DNA of 19,853 nt from Candidatus Omnitrophota bacterium (GTDB lineage: Bacteria > Omnitrophota > Gorgyraeia > Gygaellales > Profunditerraquicolaceae), in NCBI GenBank assembly GCA_030691585.1, contig JAUYEC010000029.1, positions 1-19,853 on the forward strand. The letters run 5' to 3'. Below the pieces are notes generated by a model, which saw nothing but the letters and a program-made list of their open reading frames with translations, did no database searches and had not been told where the DNA came from. Both the position numbers and the translations under genes were made by a program. Below are positions 1 through 6,619 of the stretch, piece after piece (the first letter of the stretch is position 1; each line of letters starts with the position of its first letter).

Positions 1-374
1 TCGTCTAAATAGACGTTGTCGTAATTACTGGCCATTGAAATAGCCTTGAACCCCAGCTCCTGCGTTGCCCGCCTTAATTCATTCATCATGCCGGTAGAAT
101 CGCCGCCCGGCAAGATCGCGGCCCCTACGAAATTACGCGGATAGCGCCGGACGATCTCGGCGACACTATCGTTATAAATACGGGCGACGCTGGCGTGGCC
201 GCCTAATTTTGAATAAGCATCGGTAGTCGGATAAGTCAACACGGTCTTAGCGATACCCACGGCTTGCATCATCTGCACGTGTGCCTGGATATCTGACCAG
301 CCTTTATGGAAAAAGTGGGCGTTATTTACGATCTCTTCCGGCAGCCAGTGCGCGTGACTATCACATATAAACAT
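1..374 (-). CDS. Amidohydrolase (metal-dependent TIM-barrel hydrolase/decarboxylase), N-terminal part
   Basis: This is the first 124 codons of a gene that runs off the left edge; the reading frame is open to base 1. The protein begins MFICDSHAHWLPEEIV, where the HAH near residues 7-9 is the metal-binding HxH at the end of the first barrel strand in the amidohydrolase_2 (ACMSD-like) family. The later stretch RRYPRNFVGAAILPG is typical of that family (Y-P-x-x-F-x-G-x-x-x-x-P). The ATG at 374 has a GGGGAGG ribosome site six bases upstream. Family members are zinc or manganese hydrolases or nonoxidative decarboxylases of aromatic and small carboxylic acids. Being last of the visible biosynthetic operon, 19 bases after the preceding gene, a decarboxylase acting on an aromatic acid is an attractive guess, but the residues that would decide this are outside the window. 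Confidence 0.8.
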   Translation of the reverse strand, partial: MFICDSHAHWLPEEIVNNAHFFHKGWSDIQAHVQMMQAVGIAKTVLTYPTTDAYSKLGGHASVARIYNDSVAEIVRRYPRNFVGAAILPGGDSTGMMNELRRATQELGFKAISMASNYDNVYLD

Positions 375-393
375 ATTGGCCTCCCCGTTATAC

Positions 394-810
394 CTATTTA
401 CTCTCGGTGCTCTTTAAAATCCTCTTGGTCATTTCCTTCTCGTACATATCTTTGATGTGGGCAAGCGCCCTCTTTCCCAACTCTTTCGTGATCGCTTTCT
501 CCACCGCGTGCAGTTTCATATCCAGGAACAACAGTTCCGAATTGATCTTCTGACCGCCTTTTCTGATCTCCGCGCAGGCATTTTCTTTATCGCCGATATA
601 CTTCACGAAATCAGCGATAAAACCCTTGATCGCCTCTTTTTCCTGCGGCAGATAGGCGCGCTGAAGTTCATTCTCGATCTCGCTGAGAATAAACTTATCA
701 ATATCCAGCTGGGTAAACTTACGCTCAAACTTATCGAAGGCTTCTTTGGTGATCTTGTATAACCAGATCAGGTAACGCTTTTTAAGATTCTTTAGGTCGG
801 TCTTGTCCAT
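394..810 (-). CDS. Helical protein of unknown function, 138 residues
   Basis: I do not recognise this protein. It is 138 residues, very rich in Lys and Glu, with no signal peptide or membrane segment, and looks all-helical (long amphipathic stretches such as KITKEAFDKFERKF and FLDMKLHAVEKAITKELGK). It has a single Cys and no obvious metal or nucleotide motif. It starts at an ATG with AAAGGAG four bases upstream; that ribosome site lies inside the end of the preceding gene, whose stop codon is one base before this ATG. It is therefore almost certainly translated as part of the same operon as the polyketide-type genes. It could be a small structural or regulatory partner of a neighbour, or a scaffold. 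No function is claimed. Confidence 0.75.
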   Translation of the reverse strand: MDKTDLKNLKKRYLIWLYKITKEAFDKFERKFTQLDIDKFILSEIENELQRAYLPQEKEAIKGFIADFVKYIGDKENACAEIRKGGQKINSELLFLDMKLHAVEKAITKELGKRALAHIKDMYEKEMTKRILKSTESK

Positions 811-811
811 T

Positions 812-1420
812 CTACTCCTTTTCGATTAATTCTACCCTGTCAAAATGCAACGCTCCCTGGGATTCGCGCGGCTCATATTGATAACTACTGATCGGGAAGT
901 CCAATATGTTATTTTTTACCGCGGTACTGGGCTGCCAGTCATCGCGCTGGTTGAATTCGGCAAAAGGCAAGACTGCCCGCATCCAGCCTTTTGCCCTATC
1001 CTTGACTAAGTAACGCCAGACCTCATCGTTGGCGTCGCGGATATCAAAAGCGATCGTCGCGCCGCTGCCCATCCCGTACATATAGAATGAGAAAGCCTTG
1101 TATTTTTGCCAGTTTATATCTTCGGGTTTGACCAGCCACGACGAGTTCAAGGCAGGCAGGCCGTAGCCTTTTGATACCCAGATATAACCTCCGGGCATAG
1201 CGATATAATCAATTTTCAGGGACTGGCTGCCTGACTTTTTTATCTCAGTGTCGGCGGTAACTTCCACGGTAGAGCCGTTCCCGGCCCCGAAATCTACTGT
1301 GCCAACCGGACCGCCGTTGATCGGGCCTTCGTAGTCATCAAGCAGTAAAGTCTTTTCTTGGGCGCAAGCCGGACTACAGACGGATAAAAGGATGATTGCG
1401 GCAAGATATAACGATTTCAC
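812..1420 (-). CDS. Exported protein with galactose-binding-like (CBM11/CIA30-type) domain
   Basis: A 202-residue secreted protein. Residues 1-20 form a signal peptide (charged start, hydrophobic core LYLAAIILLSV, probable cleavage after ACA). The mature part begins with LLLDDYEGP and continues with SGSQSLKIDY, GGYIWVS, a Tyr/Phe-rich strand (FSFYMYGMGSG), IAFDIRDANDEVWRYLV and WMRAVLPFAEF. This order resembles the jelly-roll seen in CBM11 and CIA30-type domains (D-D-F/Y-E-G at the start, then G-x-x-S-L-K-I). No catalytic residues can be named. The start is a GTG at 1420 preceded by GGGGAG eight bases upstream. It lies between the ketoreductase gene (after a 29-bp palindrome) and the 138-residue helical protein, and acts outside the cytoplasm, unlike its biosynthetic neighbours. 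It might bind a carbohydrate or the product; the role is open. Confidence 0.7.
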   Translation of the reverse strand: MKSLYLAAIILLSVCSPACAQEKTLLLDDYEGPINGGPVGTVDFGAGNGSTVEVTADTEIKKSGSQSLKIDYIAMPGGYIWVSKGYGLPALNSSWLVKPEDINWQKYKAFSFYMYGMGSGATIAFDIRDANDEVWRYLVKDRAKGWMRAVLPFAEFNQRDDWQPSTAVKNNILDFPISSYQYEPRESQGALHFDRVELIEKE

Positions 1421-1452
1421 CTAACCTTCTCCCCTTGCGTTTACAATTTACC

Positions 1453-1481
1453 GTAGGGACAGGTTTCAAACCTGTCCCTAC
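1453..1481. repeat. 29-bp palindrome, class B (copy 1)
   Basis: A perfect inverted repeat with arms GTAGGGACAGGTTT and AAACCTGTCCCTAC around one central base. It lies in the 74-base gap between the exported-protein gene and the ketoreductase gene. Same outer arms as the copies at 3805, 5326, 9770, 9809 and 14332. Confidence 0.9.
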
Positions 1482-1494
1482 AGATAATTATTCA

Positions 1495-2268
1495 TTATTT
1501 CGGATGCTGCTGTTGAAACGGTATCACCGGTGCCGTCCACGGTGTTTGCTGATTGATCACCGCGATCTCCAGCGGGCAGACATTAGCCGGCACAGTCAGG
1601 GCAAACCTGACCGCGTTCTCAATGGCTTCGGTAGTCATCAGCCGCGAGGTGTCCCCGGTGATTTCCTGAAGTTTTCCGGTCAGGTCGGTATCGGTCACGC
1701 CCGGCAAAATAGAAGTGATCTTGATGCCATGGTCGCGTAATTCCCAAAACAATCCTTTGGAAAAAGCACGCAGCCCGACCTTAAGCGAACTATAAACCAG
1801 AAAATTCCTCGGCAAAGGATCACACAAGGTCGATCCGGAGACCATGTTAATGATCGCCCCACTTTTGCGCGCTATCATATCGTTTATTACCAGACGGATC
1901 ATGCGCACGTAACCTAAATAATTAGTGTGCACCAGTTTTTCAAAATCTTCAAAGGGCTGTTTTTCAAACGGGTACTGGCTAGAGACTCCGGCGTTGTTAA
2001 TCAGAATATCTATTTTGCCGAATTTCTCTTTTGTCTTGCTCACTAAATTCTCTAAATCCTCCAATTTAGTGACATCGCAAGGCACGGCCAGCACCTCTAC
2101 CTTATATTTCTTGGCGATCTCTTCTGCCGTTTCTTTAAGCGGCCCTTCCTGGCGCGCGGCAATAGCCAGATTTGCCCCAAGACTGGCTGCTGTTGAAGCC
2201 AGAGCTTTTCCGATACCACGGCTGGCGCCGGTAACAACAGCGGTCTTCCCCTTTAGATCAGTAGCCAT
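1495..2268 (-). CDS. Short-chain dehydrogenase/reductase, probable polyketide ketoreductase
   Basis: A 257-residue classical SDR. It shows the NADP(H)-binding TGASRGIG (residues 13-20), the NNAG motif (91-94), a catalytic Ser (146 by spacing), and Tyr159-x-x-x-Lys163. The PG motif follows at 189-190. Length and motifs match FabG-type 3-oxoacyl-ACP reductases and type II polyketide ketoreductases; the sequence alone does not separate these. I place the start at the ATG at 2268, because AAGGAG sits exactly six bases before it. A longer in-frame reading up to 2310 would run back across the end of the preceding gene. The upstream aromatase/cyclase gene ends at 2279, ten bases before. In context it would reduce one ketone of an ACP-bound poly-beta-ketone chain before aromatisation. 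Confidence 0.88.
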   Translation of the reverse strand: MATDLKGKTAVVTGASRGIGKALASTAASLGANLAIAARQEGPLKETAEEIAKKYKVEVLAVPCDVTKLEDLENLVSKTKEKFGKIDILINNAGVSSQYPFEKQPFEDFEKLVHTNYLGYVRMIRLVINDMIARKSGAIINMVSGSTLCDPLPRNFLVYSSLKVGLRAFSKGLFWELRDHGIKITSILPGVTDTDLTGKLQEITGDTSRLMTTEAIENAVRFALTVPANVCPLEIAVINQQTPWTAPVIPFQQQHPK

Positions 2269-2278
2269 AGTCATCTCC

Positions 2279-2728
2279 TTATGCGTTTTGCCTAGCCGTT
2301 TCTTTTTCAATGACTTCTTTAAATATCTTCAGGTTATCCTTAGAATGACCATTGATAAAACCCTCAACCTGTTCATCATTAAACTTGGCCTTATCATCCA
2401 TTTCAAAATGCTGGATCCATGTCAGTTCCACGCCCTGCGGTTTCGGGGTATAGAGCCAGATGATCTTCATATATTTAAACGGAAATAGCGGGTCCTTACG
2501 CTCGGCGTAGGCAAAATACTTGTCCTTAAAAAGCAGGCGCCAGGAAACCCAAGACTTTCCCTCATCGTCGGTGAGACGAAAGGTGATCAGGTTGTCTATT
2601 TTTTCAACGATTTCGGCCTTTTGATATTCGCCGCCGAAGAGCTTTGTCCAGAGTGGGATGTCATTGGAGATATCAAAAATTTTCGCGTATGGAGCATTAA
2701 TGATGATGGAATTACAGGTATGGCCCAT
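2279..2728 (-). CDS. SRPBCC aromatase/cyclase (polyketide cyclase/dehydrase-like)
   Basis: A 149-residue single-domain START/SRPBCC protein. The N-terminus SIIINAPYAKIFDISNDIPLW matches the usual opening of actinomycete aromatase/cyclases (I-x-A-P, then D-x-x-x-W). Later comes WVSWRLLF, then PFKYMKIIWLYTPKPQGVEL and TWIQHFEM. These match in order the family pattern W-x-S-x-R, P-x-x-x-M-x-x-x-W, P-x-x-x-G-x-x-L and H-x-F seen in TcmN/WhiE-type monodomain aromatases. One difference is that the usual Arg after W-x-S is here Trp-Arg. Such proteins fold and dehydrate the first ring of a poly-beta-ketone chain in a deep cavity. The ATG at 2728 has GGGAGG five bases upstream. It sits 12 bases after the PF04199-type cyclase gene and 10 bases before the ketoreductase gene. 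A general lipid-binding role is a less likely alternative. Confidence 0.85.
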   Translation of the reverse strand: MGHTCNSIIINAPYAKIFDISNDIPLWTKLFGGEYQKAEIVEKIDNLITFRLTDDEGKSWVSWRLLFKDKYFAYAERKDPLFPFKYMKIIWLYTPKPQGVELTWIQHFEMDDKAKFNDEQVEGFINGHSKDNLKIFKEVIEKETARQNA

Positions 2729-2740
2729 TTGACCCTCCCT

Positions 2741-3538
2741 TTAGATGATGGCCACGACGCGCGCCCATGCCGCACCAGTGGTTTTGATACGAATAGGAAA
2801 ACAAATCACCTTAAAGCCGCATCCGGGCAGTTTTTCCAAATGCGCCAGGCGCTCGATATGGATAAATTCGCGCGAGCGTCCGTGAAAATGCGCCGGGTAG
2901 AACTTTTTTACATCCCTGGTCTTTAAAAATTCGGCCAGCATAAACCGGTAGGGCCGGTCTATGCCCATGGTGTCCACGCCAAATATCTTAATTCCTTTAT
3001 CCAGGAGATAATCAATGGCCGAGATGCCTACACCCGGATAATCGGAAAAATATTTCGGCCCGCCAAAAAATTTATCCGCTCCGGTATGCAGCAAAACAAT
3101 GTCTTTAGCTTTAAGCGTATAATTGATCCTGGCTAACGCCGCTTCAAGGTCAGCCGCCTCAATGGTTTCGTTGGGTTTTTTGTGAGTCAAATCCAGCTTT
3201 ACCCCGTCGCAATAACACCATTCCAAGGGTATTTCATCCGCGGTCTTAGCCGGCAAGCCGCCCGACGTGGAACCGTAATGAAAGGTATAATCCAGGTGAG
3301 TACCAACGTGAACCGGGGCATGCACTACTTCCAGGGAAAGAAACTCTTCATCGGGAAGATCTTCTTTTTTGATGATGCGCTTTCCAAAAAGATACCTTAT
3401 CTTACCCGAAAAGGTCTTGCCCATGATCACGCGGTTAAATTTTTCCACACCCGCGCTGTGGCTTACGCGCTCAATAGCCACCTTATGCACTTCAAAGGCC
3501 GCATCGTCTATGGGCAGGCTTAAGTCGATCAGGCTCAT
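2741..3538 (-). CDS. PF04199-type cyclase / kynurenine-formamidase-like metal enzyme
   Basis: A 265-residue protein with the family signature HVGTHLD (HxGTHxD, residues 77-83), followed by His87, which together form the metal-binding part of the swivelling-barrel cyclase/kynurenine formamidase fold. It opens with IDLSLPI, typical of this family, and later has DIVLLHTGADKF and FGVDTMGID. Members include kynurenine formamidase, isatin hydrolase and several second- or third-ring cyclases from aromatic polyketide clusters. With KS-alpha, ACP and aromatase next to it, a ring-closing or ring-opening step on the polyketide is favoured over tryptophan breakdown, since no other kynurenine gene is present. 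The start codon at 3538 overlaps the stop of the ACP gene as ATGA, so the two are translationally coupled. Confidence 0.85.
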   Translation of the reverse strand: MSLIDLSLPIDDAAFEVHKVAIERVSHSAGVEKFNRVIMGKTFSGKIRYLFGKRIIKKEDLPDEEFLSLEVVHAPVHVGTHLDYTFHYGSTSGGLPAKTADEIPLEWCYCDGVKLDLTHKKPNETIEAADLEAALARINYTLKAKDIVLLHTGADKFFGGPKYFSDYPGVGISAIDYLLDKGIKIFGVDTMGIDRPYRFMLAEFLKTRDVKKFYPAHFHGRSREFIHIERLAHLEKLPGCGFKVICFPIRIKTTGAAWARVVAII

Positions 3539-3765
3539 TTAGTCGATTTTGACAAAATTACTTTTTCAATATCGTTTATGGTGGAAAATTTGGTGATCTC
3601 CTTGGGGTTTAGTTTTATGCCGAAATTTTTCTCAAGGGCGATCACTGTCTCTACCATTTCCGTGGAATCAACACCGATCGAATCCTGCAGGGACACCGCG
3701 TCCTTTAATTCTTCGGGCTTGACCCTGAGGAGCTTCACCAAAAGTTCTTTGATTTTTTCTTTCAT
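3535..3765 (-). CDS. Acyl carrier protein
   Basis: A 76-residue acidic four-helix carrier protein. The phosphopantetheine site is GVDSTEM with Ser34; the usual motif is DSLE or DSLD, so a Thr replaces the Leu after the serine. Flanking features (SLQDSIGVDS before, VIALEKNFGIKL after, and a closing helix TINDIEKVILSK) fit the family. The ATG at 3765 has GGGGAG four bases upstream. The gene follows the radical SAM gene after an 83-base gap that holds a palindrome, and its stop overlaps the next start. It would carry the growing polyketide chain for the ketosynthase pair. A separate housekeeping ACP would be expected elsewhere with the fatty-acid genes, so this is likely the dedicated copy. Confidence 0.93.
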   Translation of the reverse strand: MKEKIKELLVKLLRVKPEELKDAVSLQDSIGVDSTEMVETVIALEKNFGIKLNPKEITKFSTINDIEKVILSKSTK

Positions 3766-3804
3766 TATTCTCCCCTATCCTATGTAATACTCCTTGTTCC
3801 ATCT

Positions 3805-3833
3805 GTAGGGGTGGGTTTTAAACCCGCCCCTAC
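3805..3833. repeat. 29-bp palindrome, class A (copy 2)
   Basis: Inverted repeat with arms GTAGGGGTGGGTTT and AAACCCGCCCCTAC around one central base; one arm carries T opposite G, which still pairs in RNA as G-U. It lies between the radical SAM and ACP genes. Confidence 0.9.
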
Positions 3834-3848
3834 ATCAATATGGCGTCA

Positions 3849-5309
3849 TTAAATCTGGACTTCACCCTTTGTGGCTGCGGCTTCCCATTTACCAATTCCG
3901 GCCATAACATCCTGGAAGCAAAGCTTGGCCAAAGGATCAAAATTACTTTCCATAATACGGTTGATCCTGCCGGGCTTAGAGAAAAATTCACGCATACACC
4001 AGGAGCCAAGACGCCCCAGCTCCTCGGTAGAAAGATGGTCTGTGGGGATCACCGGATGGAGAAAATCCCAGGTGCTGAAATCCACCTTTTTGGGATCGAT
4101 CCACTTATTCTTGAGGGCAATACGCCACATCGGCGAATTCGGAGCCGGGGTAACATAGCCAATCCACAATACATCCGGATCGACGTGATCGGCAAATTCA
4201 AACCTCTGCTTGATGATCGCCTCTGTATCATAATCAAAACCCATCATGATATCAGCAACAATGGCAATATCGTTACGGCGCAGGATCTCAATGGTCTTTT
4301 TGATCTGGTCAATGGTTGTACCTTTTGCGATCCTCTTGAGCTCTTCCTGGGTGGTGACTTCAATGCCGAATACACCCATAAACAACCCTGTCTCTTTCAT
4401 TAAAGGCAGGATGGACTCGCAATTTACCCAGTCCACTGCACGACCGAGGGATACCCACTTGATCGGGATATTTTTTTGCTTCTTTAACTCGCAGAATCTT
4501 TTGACCCTGGCCGGATCCACGTTAAAATTGTCGTCCTGGATGACCACTACCTTAACCCCGTATTGCTTATGCAGCACTTCCAGCTCTTCGATGATGCGCT
4601 CCGGAGATTTTGCGCGCCATTTCAAGAAATCCGACGGGCTGCGCGGGTCAAACTGGTCCCATTCATAACAAAAAGTACAAGCGGACGGGCATCCGCGCGA
4701 AGTGATCATATCCACGAACGGCTTCCAGTAAGTGTGCCCCACATATTTGTCCATCGGGAAGAGGTCGTATGCCGGAAGGGGCAGTTTATCCAGGTCGGTC
4801 ATCAACGGTTTGTGCGGGCCCATAACAATCGACCCATCAATGCGCGAAGTAACTCCGCCTACATCCTTAAGCGGCTTATTTTTATCTATGGCCTCGATCA
4901 GGTCGCCGAAAGATTCTTCTTCGCCCATGACCACAAAATCCATAGCCGGGTTTTCTTCCAAGGTAGGCACAGGCATGGCCGAATACCACAATCCCCCCAT
5001 AATGATCTTAACCTTAGGTAGGGCCTTTTTGATCCCTGCTGCCGCGTCTTTAAAGTGGCGCAAAACGCCGTAGCCGCCGTAACCGTGGATCTGTTCACCC
5101 AAAACTACGATATCGGGATTTTTGGCCTTGACCTGTTCGATCAATTGATCCATGGGAATTTCCAGGGCCCGACCGTCGATCACCGCGACATCGGGGTATC
5201 CGCGCTCACGGATATAAGCGGCCCAGTGGGCGTAAAGCTGGTTTGGTGACCTGTGTATCCCATGCGTTGCCCAGGCGCCGACTTTAGGCATGACGAATAA
5301 AATTTTCAT
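3849..5309 (-). CDS. B12-binding-domain radical SAM enzyme (class B, BchE-like layout)
   Basis: A 486-residue protein in two parts. Residues 1-145 are a cobalamin-binding-like Rossmann domain (MKILFVMPKV, DIVVLGEQ, KIIMGGLWYS, then the FVVMGEEES typical of this class); no DxHxxG motif for His-on cobalamin binding is visible, as in several class B enzymes. From about 198 a radical SAM domain carries SRGCPSACTFC, with Cys207, Cys211 and Cys214 as CxxxCxxC for the 4Fe-4S cluster, followed by VVIQDDNF. The C-terminus holds GYVTPAPNSPMW and a helical tail. The class includes methyltransferases, ring-forming and ring-contracting enzymes and the BchE cyclase. In this operon it probably methylates or rearranges the polyketide at an unactivated carbon, under anaerobic conditions. 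The start at 5309 has GGAGG five bases upstream. Confidence 0.9.
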   Translation of the reverse strand: MKILFVMPKVGAWATHGIHRSPNQLYAHWAAYIRERGYPDVAVIDGRALEIPMDQLIEQVKAKNPDIVVLGEQIHGYGGYGVLRHFKDAAAGIKKALPKVKIIMGGLWYSAMPVPTLEENPAMDFVVMGEEESFGDLIEAIDKNKPLKDVGGVTSRIDGSIVMGPHKPLMTDLDKLPLPAYDLFPMDKYVGHTYWKPFVDMITSRGCPSACTFCYEWDQFDPRSPSDFLKWRAKSPERIIEELEVLHKQYGVKVVVIQDDNFNVDPARVKRFCELKKQKNIPIKWVSLGRAVDWVNCESILPLMKETGLFMGVFGIEVTTQEELKRIAKGTTIDQIKKTIEILRRNDIAIVADIMMGFDYDTEAIIKQRFEFADHVDPDVLWIGYVTPAPNSPMWRIALKNKWIDPKKVDFSTWDFLHPVIPTDHLSTEELGRLGSWCMREFFSKPGRINRIMESNFDPLAKLCFQDVMAGIGKWEAAATKGEVQI

Positions 5310-5325
5310 TTAATCCTCCGGTTTT

Positions 5326-5354
5326 GTAGGGACAGGTTTTAAACCTGTCCCTAC
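5326..5354. repeat. 29-bp palindrome, class B (copy 3)
   Basis: A perfect inverted repeat with the same arms as the copy at 1453 (GTAGGGACAGGTTT and its complement) but T at the centre. It lies in the gap between the KS-beta-like and radical SAM genes and runs directly into a second, different palindrome at 5354. Confidence 0.9.
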
Positions 5355-5373
5355 CTGCCTGCCGGCAGGCAGG
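5354..5373. repeat. 20-bp perfect GC-rich palindrome
   Basis: CCTGCCTGCCGGCAGGCAGG reads the same on both strands. It abuts the 29-bp palindrome at 5326-5354, sharing one base, so the transcript from this gap could form two hairpins in a row. There is no following T-run on the minus strand, so a simple terminator is unlikely. Confidence 0.85.
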
Positions 5374-5386
5374 CATTACATTTGAA

Positions 5387-6616
5387 TTATGGTTTCTCTA
5401 TGACCAATGCCGAATTTATTCCACCCCGGCCGCGGGAAATTACCAGGGCTTTGTTGATCTCGCATTCCTTACTCTGCCCGGTGACATAATTAAAACTGCT
5501 ATCTGCGGGCGTATCCAGATTTAATATCGGCGGGACCAGGCCATTCTGCATAGAAAGGATAGCGGCGATTATATCCACTACACCCGATGCCCCAAGCAGA
5601 TTTCCAAACATGGACTTAGGGCAACCCAGCGGGATTTTTTTGGCCCGCTCGCCAAAAACGCGCTTTAGGGCCTGCATCTCGGAATCATCCCAATCCTGGC
5701 GCGCTAAACCGTCTAAGCTGATGTAATCTATTTGTTCTGGCCTGAGGCCGGCGTCATTGAGTGCCAGATCTATCGCGCGGGCCAATTGCACGCCGTCAAG
5801 CGCGGGATTAATGCGGTCCACGCCGTCGCAGCTGGTGCCATAGCCGGAAATGTAGGCCGCGATATTGGCGTTGCGGCCTCGCGCGCGTTCTATCCCCTCC
5901 AGCACAATAATGCCTGAACCTTCGCCTATAACACAGCCGTCGCGTTTTTTATCAAACGGCCGATAGGCCTCTTGCGGACGCGCGTTGTTTTTTGAAAGCG
6001 CGCCGTATGTATTGCAGCATAAAAGCGCGTAGGGCGTTACCGGGGCTTCCATACCGCCGGCAATGATCATATTTAATTTATCTTTACCTAAAATTTTGCG
6101 GCCGTAACCGATGGCCATCAAAGAACTGGCACGATCAGCAACCACGGTCTTAGAGAATCCTTTGATCCCGTAATAAATGGAGACCTGGCCCTGGGGTGCG
6201 GCGGGAAACCAGGCCGAGGCCATATAAGGAGAAACCCCTTCGCGGCCCTCGATATAGAGGTCGCGCAATTCCGTCTCGGCATATAACCATCCACCGATAG
6301 CATTACCTAAAAATATGCCCACCAGGTTCGGGTCTTCATTTTTAATATCAATACCGGCGTCGATCAAAGCCAACTCCGAAGCCACCAGCGCCATATGCGA
6401 GAAAGCGTCGATCTTCTTTAAGAGCCGCTCGCTTAAATGGGTATATTTTTCCAGGTCGTCGATTTGCCCTGCGATGCGCGACGGGTATTTTGAGGCGTCA
6501 AAACGGGTGATCGCCTTGATAAAAGACCGTCCCGCCTTGATATTCGCCCAGAACTGGCGCTTGCCAATGCCCGACGGAGTAACTACCCCGATCCCTGTAA
6601 CCGCTATTTTTGTCAT
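5387..6616 (-). CDS. KS-beta / chain-length-factor-like ketosynthase homologue without catalytic residues
   Basis: A 409-residue thiolase-fold ketosynthase paralogue of the gene just upstream. Where KS-alpha has STGCTAGTDSLG, this has VADRASSLMAIG, putting Arg162 at the active Cys. Asp302 replaces the first catalytic His (ISLDGLA against INAHGSS) and Asn339 replaces the second (KSMFGN against KSMIGH); Lys334 is kept. Actinomycete chain-length factors show the same pattern, with Gln at the Cys position inside a stretch like VVAEQAGGLDAL, which VVADRASSLMAI resembles. Such a subunit pairs with KS-alpha, cannot condense chains itself, and sets chain length and primes by decarboxylation. Arg at this site is unusual. 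The start at 6616 follows the KS-alpha stop by three bases, fitting equal co-translation of a heterodimer. A degenerate FabF copy is the less likely alternative. Confidence 0.88.
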   Translation of the reverse strand: MTKIAVTGIGVVTPSGIGKRQFWANIKAGRSFIKAITRFDASKYPSRIAGQIDDLEKYTHLSERLLKKIDAFSHMALVASELALIDAGIDIKNEDPNLVGIFLGNAIGGWLYAETELRDLYIEGREGVSPYMASAWFPAAPQGQVSIYYGIKGFSKTVVADRASSLMAIGYGRKILGKDKLNMIIAGGMEAPVTPYALLCCNTYGALSKNNARPQEAYRPFDKKRDGCVIGEGSGIIVLEGIERARGRNANIAAYISGYGTSCDGVDRINPALDGVQLARAIDLALNDAGLRPEQIDYISLDGLARQDWDDSEMQALKRVFGERAKKIPLGCPKSMFGNLLGASGVVDIIAAILSMQNGLVPPILNLDTPADSSFNYVTGQSKECEINKALVISRGRGGINSALVIEKP

Positions 6617-6619
6617 AAT

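Noticed and set aside
1396..1740. Plus-strand frame crossing the palindrome and the end of the ketoreductase gene
   Set aside because: It reads through a palindromic repeat and lies opposite the ketoreductase; no ribosome site or known domain supports it.
2269..2310. Longer N-terminus for the ketoreductase starting at 2310
   Set aside because: It would overlap the preceding gene by 32 bases, adds a basic tail not seen before the TGxxxGIG fold, and the AAGGAG site fits the ATG at 2268.
2741..3538. Kynurenine formamidase of tryptophan breakdown
   Set aside because: The family motif fits, but no other kynurenine-pathway gene is near and the gene is coupled by ATGA to the ACP; a polyketide role is more likely.
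3840..4403. Plus-strand open frame of 187 codons opposite the radical SAM gene
   Set aside because: It is antisense to a gene with clear motifs and codon structure, has no recognisable domain, and many similar plus-strand frames exist across the window, as expected for this composition.
5354..5373. GC-rich palindrome as an intrinsic terminator of the KS-beta gene
   Set aside because: No T-run follows on the minus strand, and the downstream radical SAM and ACP genes appear to belong to the same operon.
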